DNA from: HGM04593 sp045591315
Lineage (GTDB): Bacteria > Bacteroidota > Bacteroidia > Bacteroidales > Bacteroidaceae
Assembly: GCA_045591315.1 (NCBI GenBank)
Contig: JAZNSN010000001.1
Coordinates: 1-16,184 of the forward strand
Direction of reading: 5' to 3'
DNA: 16,184 bases
Shown here: positions 7,912 to 15,439 of the stretch, in pieces
Numbering within the stretch: position 1 is the stretch's first letter
Layout: the number at the start of each line of letters is the position of its first letter
The notes under the pieces: model-generated
What the model saw: the letters and a program-made list of their open reading frames with translations, nothing else
What the model was told of the DNA's origin: nothing
Database searches by the model: none
Translations under genes and position numbers: made by a program

Positions 7912-8184
7912 ATGAACAACAAGGAATTTATCACGAAACTGGCAAAGAGGTGCGGAATGGCACCTGCCGATGCCGCTGCAAATGTAGATACGTTTGTAGG
8001 CGTGGTTACAGAACGTCTCAAAGAGAACGACCAGCTCAACATTTCAGGTTTTGGAGTTCTCGAAGTAAAGATGCGCAAGGAGAGACTGTCGGTGAATCCT
8101 AAGACCGGGCAGCGTTTTCTTGTGCCTCCAAAGATTGTACCGGCATTCCGTCCAAGCAACAAGTTGAAGGATAAATTCAAATAA
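7912..8184 (+). CDS. HU/IHF-family nucleoid DNA-binding protein
   Basis: This 90-residue protein has the HU fold: an N-terminal helical dimerisation half (about 1-42) and a beta-ribbon DNA-binding half. The arm carries RLSVNPKTGQ, with the conserved Asn-Pro that intercalates and kinks DNA, and the C-terminus reads VPAFRPSNKLKDKFK. FGVLEVKMRKER is the usual segment between the halves. Length matches canonical HU, and it should work as a homo- or heterodimer. The next gene begins 17 nt later and encodes a second HU domain joined to a membrane helix and LysM, so the two could form mixed dimers; that is inference. The gap to rimO is 25 nt. Confidence 0.95.
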   Translation: MNNKEFITKLAKRCGMAPADAAANVDTFVGVVTERLKENDQLNISGFGVLEVKMRKERLSVNPKTGQRFLVPPKIVPAFRPSNKLKDKFK

Positions 8185-8201
8185 TCAAGGGAGATATAGT
8201 C

Positions 8202-9539
8202 ATGGATGCAAAACTTAACCACTCCGACCTCAGCGCACTGCTTGCGAAAGAGGCGAATATCTCCGGCGCAAAGGCCGAACAGTTCACAAAAGCGATGTTT
8301 GACCTCATAATTGAGGGTCTTGAAAAGGACGGCATTGTAAAGATAAACGGTCTCGGCACATTCAAGGTAACAGAGGTCGCAAGCCGAAGCAGCGTCAATG
8401 TAAACACCGGTGAGAAGTTCGAGATTAAAGGGCACAGAAAACTTACATTCACTCCAGCAGATGCACTGAGAGAGAACGTGAACCAGCCGTTCGCGATGTT
8501 CGAGCCTGTTGAGGTTGATGACAGCTATACCGACAACGACGAGGATGTGGAATCTATTGATGAAGAAACTGCAGCAGAGAGCGTTGCCGAAATCGTTGTA
8601 GAGGAAGAAGCAACAGAAGAGGTTCGTGAAGAGGGCATTGCTGTCGAGGAAACTGCTCAGGAAGGATTTATCCCTGCAGAAGAGGAGATGCCGGCCGAGG
8701 AAGAGACACCGGCAGAATCGACCGTAGCTGAGTTTGAAGAAGAACAGCCTATTGAAGATGTTCCTCGACAAGAGACCGTGCATGTAATTGAAGAGCCGGC
8801 AGCACAGGAAACAGAAGAGGTTGTCGAAGAGAGCCTTCCCGAAGAAGCTGCACCAGACTTGGAAGAACCGGAAACGGAAACTGTTGCCGTTGCCGAACCC
8901 GAAAAAGAGACAAAAGCCGAGGCTGCACCTGTAAAGGAAAAGACAGCTGACGTAGCCAATGACAAGAAGCCAACACCAGTGCCGGAAAAAGAGAAGAAGA
9001 GTGCCGGTATCTCATCTGCACCAAAGAAGAACGGCGGCGGAAGAGGGTGGATATTCATAACCATTCTTCTTTTGCTTGTTGCCGGAGGGGCATATTTTAT
9101 GCTCAACAGCAACGGAAAGAAAGAACAGAAGCCTTTGGTTGCAGCAAAGGTTGAAGGAAAGAGAGAAAAGCCTTCTGGCAACAACAGTGCAGCAGCCAAC
9201 ACCGTTGCTCCGGTTGACACCGTTGCCACAACGGTTCCCGATGACAGTGTCAAAGTGGTGCCGGAACCAGAAGAGGAGTACAGATTTGTCATGTGCGACG
9301 AACTTGCCGCACGCAGTGTCAAGAGCATAACAATTGCCGACACTCTCCTGTATGAGGCTGTCGGAGATTTGGCTATGCATACCGTAGAGAACGGTGACCG
9401 CCTTACAAGAATAGCTGTAAAGTATTACGGAGACAAGAGACTTTGGCCATACATCGTAATGTACAACAGACTTAAGGACCCGAACGGTCTTTGCAGAGGC
9501 ATGGAACTTGCTATTCCCAAGCTCAAGGCACGGAAATGA
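8202..9539 (+). CDS. HU-domain protein with acidic linker, transmembrane helix and C-terminal LysM
   Basis: The 445 residues join modules that normally lie in different compartments. Residues 1-93 are an HU/IHF-like domain (helices, NGLGTFKV, then a ribbon with NVNTGEKFEIKGHRKLTFTP). Residues about 104-265 are a very Glu-, Ala- and Pro-rich linker, probably disordered. A basic stretch (KKNGGGRG) precedes one hydrophobic helix (283-301). A second low-complexity spacer leads to a LysM domain (393-441, starting HTVENGDRLTRIAVKYYGD and ending near ELAIPKL). The expected topology puts HU in the cytoplasm and LysM in the periplasm on peptidoglycan. AAGGGAG at 8187-8193, 8 nt before the ATG, is an unusually good ribosome binding site for this genome. 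The HU arm lacks the NPKTGQ of its neighbour (NVNTGE instead), so DNA binding may be weaker or different. Confidence 0.92.
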   Translation: MDAKLNHSDLSALLAKEANISGAKAEQFTKAMFDLIIEGLEKDGIVKINGLGTFKVTEVASRSSVNVNTGEKFEIKGHRKLTFTPADALRENVNQPFAMFEPVEVDDSYTDNDEDVESIDEETAAESVAEIVVEEEATEEVREEGIAVEETAQEGFIPAEEEMPAEEETPAESTVAEFEEEQPIEDVPRQETVHVIEEPAAQETEEVVEESLPEEAAPDLEEPETETVAVAEPEKETKAEAAPVKEKTADVANDKKPTPVPEKEKKSAGISSAPKKNGGGRGWIFITILLLLVAGGAYFMLNSNGKKEQKPLVAAKVEGKREKPSGNNSAAANTVAPVDTVATTVPDDSVKVVPEPEEEYRFVMCDELAARSVKSITIADTLLYEAVGDLAMHTVENGDRLTRIAVKYYGDKRLWPYIVMYNRLKDPNGLCRGMELAIPKLKARK

Positions 9540-9624
9540 GCATGTATTGAGTTAAAGTAGTTTAAAAGCAACATAGGTTAAACCTCTTTTTGGATTATTA
9601 ACATACCGACACATCCAAAAGATG

Positions 9625-9632
9625 TAATTTTG
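9625..9632 (+). promoter_or_regulatory. -7 box (TAATTTTG) of a probable moxR-bat operon promoter
   Basis: TAATTTTG fits the Bacteroidota -7 consensus TAnnTTTG and lies 36 bp before the chosen moxR start, in the only gap over 100 bp between the HU-LysM gene and batD. A -33 TTTG at the standard spacing is not evident; the nearest (9589-9592) is too far upstream. Transcription would start near 9638. Confidence 0.55.
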
Positions 9633-9668
9633 ACCCAAAACAAAATAAAAAGTTACAGTAATATAGTT

Positions 9669-10664
9669 ATGAGTGCAACAATTGACATTCGTGAGTTGAA
9701 TGAGATGATTGAGAGACAGAGCGGTTTCGTAACCAATCTGCAGGCTGGTATGGACCAGGTTATCGTTGGACAGAAGCATCTGGTTGAGTCTTTGCTCATC
9801 GGTTTGCTGGCCGACGGACATATTCTTCTGGAAGGCCTTCCCGGTCTTGCAAAGACTTTGGCAATCAAAACGCTGTCGGAACTTATTGATGCCGACTTCA
9901 GCCGCATACAGTTTACTCCGGATCTTCTGCCTGCCGACGTTGTAGGTACAATGGTATATAGCCAGAAGAGCGAGGAGTTCAAGGTGAAGCGTGGCCCGGT
10001 ATTTGCCAACTTCGTGCTTGCCGACGAGATTAACCGTGCTCCGGCAAAGGTACAGAGTGCATTGCTTGAGGCCATGCAGGAGCGTCAGGTGACAATCGGC
10101 AAGGAGACATTCAAGATGCCTCAGCCTTTCCTCGTGCTTGCAACACAGAACCCTATTGAGCAGGAGGGTACATACCCGCTTCCCGAAGCGCAGGTTGACC
10201 GTTTCATGCTCAAGGTGGTGATCGGCTACCCTGAACTGCAGGAAGAAAAGAGAATCATACGCCAGAACATTACAGGCGAGAAGATTGAGGTAAGGCCTAT
10301 TCTGAAGCCCGAAGAGATTATCGAGGCGCGCAAGGTCGTACGTCAGGTATATCTCGATGAGAAGATCGAGCAATATATCGCCGATATAGTATTTGCCACA
10401 CGTTACCCCGACAAGTACGATATGAAGGACCTCAAGGAGATGATTTCATTCGGTGCATCACCTCGTGCTTCAATAAACCTTGCACTTGCAGCGCGCGCAT
10501 ACGCGTTCATAAAACGTAGAGGATATGTCGTTCCGGAGGATGTGCGTGCAGTAGCACATGACGTTTTGCGTCACCGCATCGGCTTGAGCTATGAGGCTGA
10601 AGCAAGCAACATTTCAGCCGATGAAATTGTAAGCCAGATTCTGAACAGGGTAGAGGTGCCTTAA
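9669..10664 (+). CDS. MoxR-family AAA+ ATPase of the bat operon
   Basis: MoxR ATPases are chaperone-like AAA+ proteins that usually act with VWA-domain partners encoded beside them. The 331 residues show Walker A GLPGLAKT (56-63, Lys62), Walker B with Asp119-Glu120 in LADEINRAP, the KVQSALLEAMQE segment and sensor 1 in LATQNPIEQEGTYPLPEAQ, all characteristic of the MoxR subfamily. ATG 9669 (MSATIDIREL) is preferred. The frame is open back to TTG 9630, but that stretch overlaps the predicted -7 box and gives a poor lysine/serine/asparagine-rich leader. The DUF58 gene starts 9 nt after the stop. The protein is cytoplasmic and appears intact. Confidence 0.95.
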   Translation: MSATIDIRELNEMIERQSGFVTNLQAGMDQVIVGQKHLVESLLIGLLADGHILLEGLPGLAKTLAIKTLSELIDADFSRIQFTPDLLPADVVGTMVYSQKSEEFKVKRGPVFANFVLADEINRAPAKVQSALLEAMQERQVTIGKETFKMPQPFLVLATQNPIEQEGTYPLPEAQVDRFMLKVVIGYPELQEEKRIIRQNITGEKIEVRPILKPEEIIEARKVVRQVYLDEKIEQYIADIVFATRYPDKYDMKDLKEMISFGASPRASINLALAARAYAFIKRRGYVVPEDVRAVAHDVLRHRIGLSYEAEASNISADEIVSQILNRVEVP

Positions 10665-10673
10665 TGATTTGTT

Positions 10674-11543
10674 ATGGAGACAACTGAGCTCATTAAAAAA
10701 GTTCGCAAGATAGAGATAAAGACGCGCGGTCTTTCACACAACATCTTTGCAGGACAGTACCACTCGGCTTTCAAAGGGCGTGGTATGTCATTCAGCGAAG
10801 TGCGTGAGTACCAGTACGGCGACGACGTGCGCGACATCGACTGGAACGTGACAGCACGTTTCAACAAGCCTTTCGTAAAGGTTTTCGAGGAGGAGCGCGA
10901 ATTGACGGTGATGCTTATTGTTGACTTGTCGGACAGCCTCGACTTCGGTACAGTCAAGCAGACAAAGCGTGATATGGTTACCGAGATTGCAGCTACGATT
11001 GCCTTTGCAGCAATACAGAACAACGACAAGATCGGAGTGATATTCTTTACCGACAAGGTCGAGAAGTTCATTCCGCCGCAAAAAGGCCGTAAGCATATCC
11101 TTTACATAATAAGGGAGCTTATCAACTTTGAGCCTTCGAGCAAGAAGACCGACATACGCGTTCCGCTTGAGTTCCTCACCAATGCGATAAAGAAACGCTG
11201 TACAGCATTCCTCTTGAGCGATTTTGTGGATGAGAACGACTACAGGAATGACATGACCATTGCCAACCGCAAGCACGACCTTGTTGCAATACAGGTGTAT
11301 GACCGCAGGCTGGCCGAGCTCCCGAAGATAGGACTTGTAAAGATGAGGGATGCCGAAAGCGGCAGTGAAATGTATGTCGATACCTCATCGCCAAAGGTGC
11401 AGAACGCTCAGCGCGAATGGTGGAGAAACCAATGCGACAAGCTCGACTCGACATTGAAGAAGAGTAGAGTCGATTCGGTTTCGGTACGTACGGACCAGGA
11501 TTATGTCAAGGCTCTGCTTAACCTGTTTGCACAGCGCAGCTGA
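10674..11543 (+). CDS. DUF58 domain protein (VWA-like), partner of MoxR
   Basis: The 289 residues carry the DUF58 signature REYQYGDDVRDIDW (44-57) followed by a von Willebrand A-like fold. A metal-site-like DLSDS motif with Asp84, Ser86 and Ser88 is present. No signal peptide or membrane helix is seen, so it is probably cytoplasmic; many DUF58 proteins are membrane anchored, but this shorter form is usual beside moxR in Bacteroidales. DUF58 genes almost always sit next to moxR. The biochemical role is not established; a substrate-adaptor role for the ATPase is inference from context. It is 9 nt downstream of moxR and 29 nt upstream of the next gene. It is intact. Confidence 0.95.
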   Translation: METTELIKKVRKIEIKTRGLSHNIFAGQYHSAFKGRGMSFSEVREYQYGDDVRDIDWNVTARFNKPFVKVFEEERELTVMLIVDLSDSLDFGTVKQTKRDMVTEIAATIAFAAIQNNDKIGVIFFTDKVEKFIPPQKGRKHILYIIRELINFEPSSKKTDIRVPLEFLTNAIKKRCTAFLLSDFVDENDYRNDMTIANRKHDLVAIQVYDRRLAELPKIGLVKMRDAESGSEMYVDTSSPKVQNAQREWWRNQCDKLDSTLKKSRVDSVSVRTDQDYVKALLNLFAQRS

Positions 11544-11572
11544 CACTATCCCATTCAACAACAGCTTTAATA

Positions 11573-12649
11573 ATGAAAAAAGGATTCATATATATTCTAT
11601 TTCTTCTGCTTGCCCTATGCCCGGCCGGCGCAGACTCGCAGAACGTCGTCCTGAATGCCGAGATTGACACATTCCAGATGATGATCGGCGAGCAGGCGAC
11701 TATCAGGCTCGAACTGAACGTGGATGCAGGCAACAAGGTGAGCATGCCGGAATTCGAGACAGGCAGCGTGAAGGGCATCGAGGTGCTTGAAGCCAAAACA
11801 GACTTCAAGACCATAAACGAAGGGAAGCGTGAGGTATATACGAACGAGTATCTTATAACCTCGTTCGACAGCACGCTCTATTCTTTCCCGCCTTTCGAAG
11901 TGCTTGTCAACGACAGCGCATACAAGTCGAACCAGCTTGCATTGGCTGTCTATTCCATTCCCATCGACACGCTTAACCTGCAGAACATCTGCGGGCCAAA
12001 AGCCATAAAAGAGGTATCACTCACATGGGAAGAGTACCGCGATACGGTATATCTCAGCATCATACTGGCTATTCTCGGAGCAGCCTTGGCATGGGTAGTA
12101 ATAAGGTTCGTCAACAACAAGCCTATCATAAGGATAATAAAGATAAAGCCTAAGCTGCCGTCACACGTCACGGCCTTGAACCGTATCGAGGAGATAAAGA
12201 GCGACAAGTCATTGAGGCTCGAAGGCAACACTAAGGAGTACTACACTCAGCTTACCGATACCTTACGCGAATACATGCGTGACAGATACGGCTTCAATGC
12301 GACCGAAATGACAACCTCCGAAATCATCAACGAGCTCCTTAAGATAAAGGATAAGGAGAGCATAAGAGAAATTCAGGAGATTCTGCAGGTTGCCGACCTT
12401 GTAAAGTTTGCCAAGCTATACCCCTCGACCAACGAGAACGACCGCAACATGACTAATGCTATCGGATTCGTTAACGAGACAAAGAATATAGAAGAGGAGA
12501 ATATACAGCAGCCGACAGAGAAGAGAATCGTCAACAAGCGTTCATTGTTGGAGAAGCGCATTCTCATAGCCTCAATCTCGGTGATTGCACTCATTCTTTT
12601 AGGCATTGCAGCCCTTCTTGCGATAGATATGTATAACCTCTTCAGTTAA
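11573..12649 (+). CDS. Two-helix membrane protein of the bat operon (BatD-like ectodomain, DUF4381-like)
   Basis: This 358-residue protein has a signal peptide (MKKGFIYILFLLLALCPAGA), an extracytoplasmic beta-rich region of about 130 residues similar in feel to the N-terminus of BatD, a membrane helix (159-179), a charged cytoplasmic region with LEGNTKEYYTQLTDTLREYM, and a second helix near the C-terminus (330-350). The middle part resembles the DUF4381-type proteins found between DUF58 and VWA genes. It is placed exactly there: 29 nt after the DUF58 gene and 12 nt before batA. It may be a membrane scaffold linking the cytoplasmic ATPase/DUF58 pair with the periplasmic BatA/B. The family name is assigned from pattern and position, with moderate certainty. 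No enzyme motif was seen. Confidence 0.75.
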   Translation: MKKGFIYILFLLLALCPAGADSQNVVLNAEIDTFQMMIGEQATIRLELNVDAGNKVSMPEFETGSVKGIEVLEAKTDFKTINEGKREVYTNEYLITSFDSTLYSFPPFEVLVNDSAYKSNQLALAVYSIPIDTLNLQNICGPKAIKEVSLTWEEYRDTVYLSIILAILGAALAWVVIRFVNNKPIIRIIKIKPKLPSHVTALNRIEEIKSDKSLRLEGNTKEYYTQLTDTLREYMRDRYGFNATEMTTSEIINELLKIKDKESIREIQEILQVADLVKFAKLYPSTNENDRNMTNAIGFVNETKNIEEENIQQPTEKRIVNKRSLLEKRILIASISVIALILLGIAALLAIDMYNLFS

Positions 12650-12661
12650 TTGTATTAGAAG

Positions 12662-13651
12662 ATGATTTTTGCAAATGTTATAAACCTGTTGCTCTTTATA
12701 CCGCTTGCGGCCTATGTCGTGTGGTTCCTGCTGAGAGGCAGAAAGATGGAGCCTTCGATGAAGGTTTCGTCAACATTGCCGTTCACGAAAGAGACCATGA
12801 GCTTCAGGAACCGTTTGGTACATGCGCCTTTCGTTTTGAGGGTAATAGCCCTCTCCATGATTATAATAGTACTCGCGCGCCCGCAATCGACCGACAATTG
12901 GGAAGAAAGCAGCATCGAGGGTATAGATATCATGCTGGCAACAGACGTATCGACGAGTATGCTGGCTATGGACTTGCGCCCTAACCGTATAGAGGCTGCA
13001 AAAGAGGTGGCTGCAAACTTCGTGAACAGCAGGAAGAACGACAATATCGGACTTACTATTTTTGCCGGAGAGAGTTTCACCCAGTGTCCTCTGACAATAG
13101 ACCACGCTGTTGTGCTCAACATGCTCAACGCCGTAAAGTGCGATATCGCTATGAACGGTGTCATCGAGGACGGTACAGCAATAGGCATGGGTATAGCCAA
13201 TGCCGTTTCGCGTCTTAAGGAGAGCAAGGCAAAGTCAAAGGTAATAATCCTGCTTACAGACGGTTCTAACAACAGCGGTGAGATTTCTCCCGAAGCTGCT
13301 GCAGAGATAGCGAAGGAGTTCGGTGTGAGAATATACACTATAGGTGTAGGAACGAACAACCAGACAGCTCCATTCCCTTATGGAGGCGAGATAATCAATG
13401 TGCCCGTAGAGATAGACGAGACAACGTTGACAAACATTGCCAAGATTACCAACGGACGCTATTACCGCGCCACAAGCAAGGAGAGCCTCGGAGAGATTTA
13501 CAGTGAGATAGACAAGCTGGAGCGTACGATACTTCAGGCAAAGCAGTTCAATGCATATCACGAAGAGTACCATATCTTCGCATTGCTGGCATTGTTGGCA
13601 ATATTGCTTGAGGTGGCATTACGCAACACATTATTGAGAAAGATTCCATAA
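12662..13651 (+). CDS. Aerotolerance protein BatA, membrane-anchored VWA protein
   Basis: BatA belongs to the Bacteroides aerotolerance (bat) set. The 329 residues have two N-terminal hydrophobic segments (about 6-24 and 57-72, ending in VLARPQ), a von Willebrand A domain and a C-terminal helix (about 305-323). The metal-binding MIDAS is complete: Asp95-Val-Ser97-Thr-Ser99, then a threonine in EDGTAIGMG and the aspartate of LLTDGSNNSG. It should therefore bind divalent metal and protein ligands. Topology places the VWA domain on one side of the membrane; which side is not proven. batB follows after 12 nt. The gene is intact and codon use matches its neighbours. Confidence 0.93.
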   Translation: MIFANVINLLLFIPLAAYVVWFLLRGRKMEPSMKVSSTLPFTKETMSFRNRLVHAPFVLRVIALSMIIIVLARPQSTDNWEESSIEGIDIMLATDVSTSMLAMDLRPNRIEAAKEVAANFVNSRKNDNIGLTIFAGESFTQCPLTIDHAVVLNMLNAVKCDIAMNGVIEDGTAIGMGIANAVSRLKESKAKSKVIILLTDGSNNSGEISPEAAAEIAKEFGVRIYTIGVGTNNQTAPFPYGGEIINVPVEIDETTLTNIAKITNGRYYRATSKESLGEIYSEIDKLERTILQAKQFNAYHEEYHIFALLALLAILLEVALRNTLLRKIP

Positions 13652-13663
13652 AAAGAGCTTAAG

Positions 13664-14683
13664 ATGAGATTTGCAAATCCAGAATATTTATATCTTCTTC
13701 TGCTGTTGCCGGTTATAGCCCTTCTGTTCTTCTATTCCATTTACCGCAGGAACAAGGATATCAGGAGCTATGGCGACCCGCAGCTTCTGAAGGCACTCAT
13801 ACCTTCATACGCATCATTGCGCAATCACCTCACATTCTGGCTGTCGCTGACAGCGGTAATGCTTATGGTGTTTGTCCTTGCACGTCCCCAGTTCGGAGCC
13901 AAGAAAGAGACTGTAACGACACGTGGAGTGGAAGTCGTTGTCGCACTTGACATTTCAAACTCCATGCTCGCCGATGACATAACGCCCAACCGTCTTGAAA
14001 AGGCGAAGAGGCTAATATCAAGAATCATAAACAAGTCGAGCGAGAACAAGGTCGCGCTTATCGTTTTTGCCGGTGACGCTTTCGTGCAGCTGCCGATAAC
14101 AAATGACTTCATTTCGGCCAAGATGTTCCTTGAGAGCATAACACCGCGCCTCATTGAGAGACAGGGTACAGATATCGCATCTGCGATAAACCTTGCGACA
14201 AAGAGTTTTACTCCTAATGAGAAGGTCGGCAAGGCAATTGTAATAATAACAGACGGAGAGAACCACGAAGGCGGTGCCGAAGAGGCTGCACGTCTTGCAG
14301 CCGAGAAAGGCATGAACGTGTTTGTGCTGGGTATAGGAACAGAGAAGGGCGGCAGGATACCGCTGTCGGGGAAGAACGATTTCCTCAGGGACAGCGACGG
14401 CTATGTTGTCGTCACAAAGCTCAACGAAGAGATGGCACGCAGCATTGCCGAGGCCGGGAAGGGTGTCTATATTACAGTTGACAACACGAACAACGCACAG
14501 ACAATCATCGACAATGAACTTGACAAACTGGCAAAGGATGATATCAAGACCGAGATGTACACCAAATACAAGGAGCAGTTCATGGCTATTGCGGTTTTGG
14601 CGTTCATTGTGCTTGTAATAGAGATTATACTGAATATAGTCCTCGATTCAATATCGTTGTCAAGAAGAAAGAAGAATGATTGA
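13664..14683 (+). CDS. Aerotolerance protein BatB, membrane-anchored VWA protein
   Basis: BatB is a paralogue of BatA with the same plan. The 339 residues have an N-terminal helix (about 9-27), a second helix (about 54-72) followed by VLARPQFG, a VWA domain and a C-terminal helix (about 306-327) before a basic tail (SLSRRKKND). The MIDAS is complete: Asp96-Ile-Ser98-Asn-Ser100, RQGTDIASAI and ITDGENHEGG. BatA and BatB probably arose by tandem duplication and may form a complex. All six glutamines are encoded by CAG, which matters for the codon shift described near 15361. The next gene, batC, starts 20 nt downstream. Confidence 0.93.
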   Translation: MRFANPEYLYLLLLLPVIALLFFYSIYRRNKDIRSYGDPQLLKALIPSYASLRNHLTFWLSLTAVMLMVFVLARPQFGAKKETVTTRGVEVVVALDISNSMLADDITPNRLEKAKRLISRIINKSSENKVALIVFAGDAFVQLPITNDFISAKMFLESITPRLIERQGTDIASAINLATKSFTPNEKVGKAIVIITDGENHEGGAEEAARLAAEKGMNVFVLGIGTEKGGRIPLSGKNDFLRDSDGYVVVTKLNEEMARSIAEAGKGVYITVDNTNNAQTIIDNELDKLAKDDIKTEMYTKYKEQFMAIAVLAFIVLVIEIILNIVLDSISLSRRKKND

Positions 14684-14703
14684 TGTTTTAAACAGCAACG
14701 GAT

Positions 14704-15435
14704 ATGGAAAGTCATAAGAACAAATACATATATATAGCATTAGCAGCACTGGGAGCGTTGCTTCTCCTCTATTCCAGCTATGCACTAATAAAGGATGGCT
14801 CGCCTACGGTAAAAAGCCTTCGCGAGCATCTTAGCAAAGCCAACGGCTACCATAAGGACAGCCTTTACGACAAGGCTATCGAGCCTTATCAGCGTGCTTT
14901 GAACAAAGATAAATCGAGTGCCTTGGCCAACTACAACAGCGGCACAAACCTTCTTATGAAGAACTACAAGGACCTGAAGGCAGGTACGGGCGACCCGGAG
15001 ACCGTTGCCGGTGTCTATGCCGATGCATTGGCACAGCTTCAACAGGCTGCATCAAACGAAACCGACAAGGAGATGATTGCTTCGGCACGTCACAACGAAG
15101 CATTGGTACATCACTTGACCGATTCTCTTGAGATGGCAGCAGAAGCCTACAAGGAATCATTGCGCAAGAACCCAGCAGACAATGAGACCAGATATAACCT
15201 TGCAGTTGTGCTGTACCAGCTGAAGAATAAGCAGGACCAGAACCAGCAGAACCAACAGGAACAGCAGCAAGAGCAACAACAGCAACAAAATCAGCAGCCC
15301 GAGCAAAACGAACAGCAGATGGACAAAGAGACTGCCGAACAGATTTTGCAGGCACTGGAACAAGATGAACAAGAGACACAAGAGAAACTTCAACGCCAAC
15401 AAGGCAAGAAACGTCGCGTAGAAAAAGAATGGTAA
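14704..15435 (+). CDS. BatC, TPR protein with membrane anchor and Gln-rich tail
   Basis: The 243 residues start with a membrane helix or uncleaved signal (about 8-29), followed by tetratricopeptide repeats (about 38-172; for example DKAIEPYQRALNKDKSSALANYN and MAAEAYKESLRKNPADNETRYNLA). Then comes a glutamine-dominated segment (177-205) and a charged end, RVEKEW, similar to the usual BatC terminus. TPR domains bind proteins, so a scaffold role for BatA/B/D is inferred. batD starts only 4 nt after the stop codon, so the two are very likely translationally linked. Glutamine codon use changes within the 3' end: CAG dominates before it, while the last six Gln codons are all CAA. Confidence 0.88.
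   Translation: MESHKNKYIYIALAALGALLLLYSSYALIKDGSPTVKSLREHLSKANGYHKDSLYDKAIEPYQRALNKDKSSALANYNSGTNLLMKNYKDLKAGTGDPETVAGVYADALAQLQQAASNETDKEMIASARHNEALVHHLTDSLEMAAEAYKESLRKNPADNETRYNLAVVLYQLKNKQDQNQQNQQEQQQEQQQQQNQQPEQNEQQMDKETAEQILQALEQDEQETQEKLQRQQGKKRRVEKEW
15232..15318 (+). repeat. Low-complexity CAG/CAA tract coding poly-Gln in batC
   Basis: This 87-bp stretch encodes BatC residues 177-205, of which about two thirds are Gln with interspersed Asn, Glu and Asp. CAG and CAA are mixed rather than a pure triplet repeat, which limits slippage. Such a tract is a plausible place for length variation between strains and for assembly or recombination joins. Confidence 0.8.
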
Positions 15436-15439
15436 GATT

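Noticed and set aside
7119..8783. Long open frame of 554 codons on the minus strand
   Set aside because: It crosses three well-supported + strand genes (rimO, HU, HU-LysM), has a Cys/Leu/Phe/His-rich composition with no recognisable domain, and is explained by the codon bias of the genes opposite.
9572..9591. Intrinsic terminator after the HU-LysM gene
   Set aside because: The AGGTTAAACCT palindrome followed by five T residues leaves almost no loop and only a 3-5 bp AT-rich stem, too weak to call.
9630..9668. Upstream TTG start for the MoxR ATPase
   Set aside because: It would overlap the predicted -7 box, adds 13 residues atypical of the family, and ATG 9669 gives the usual MoxR N-terminus.
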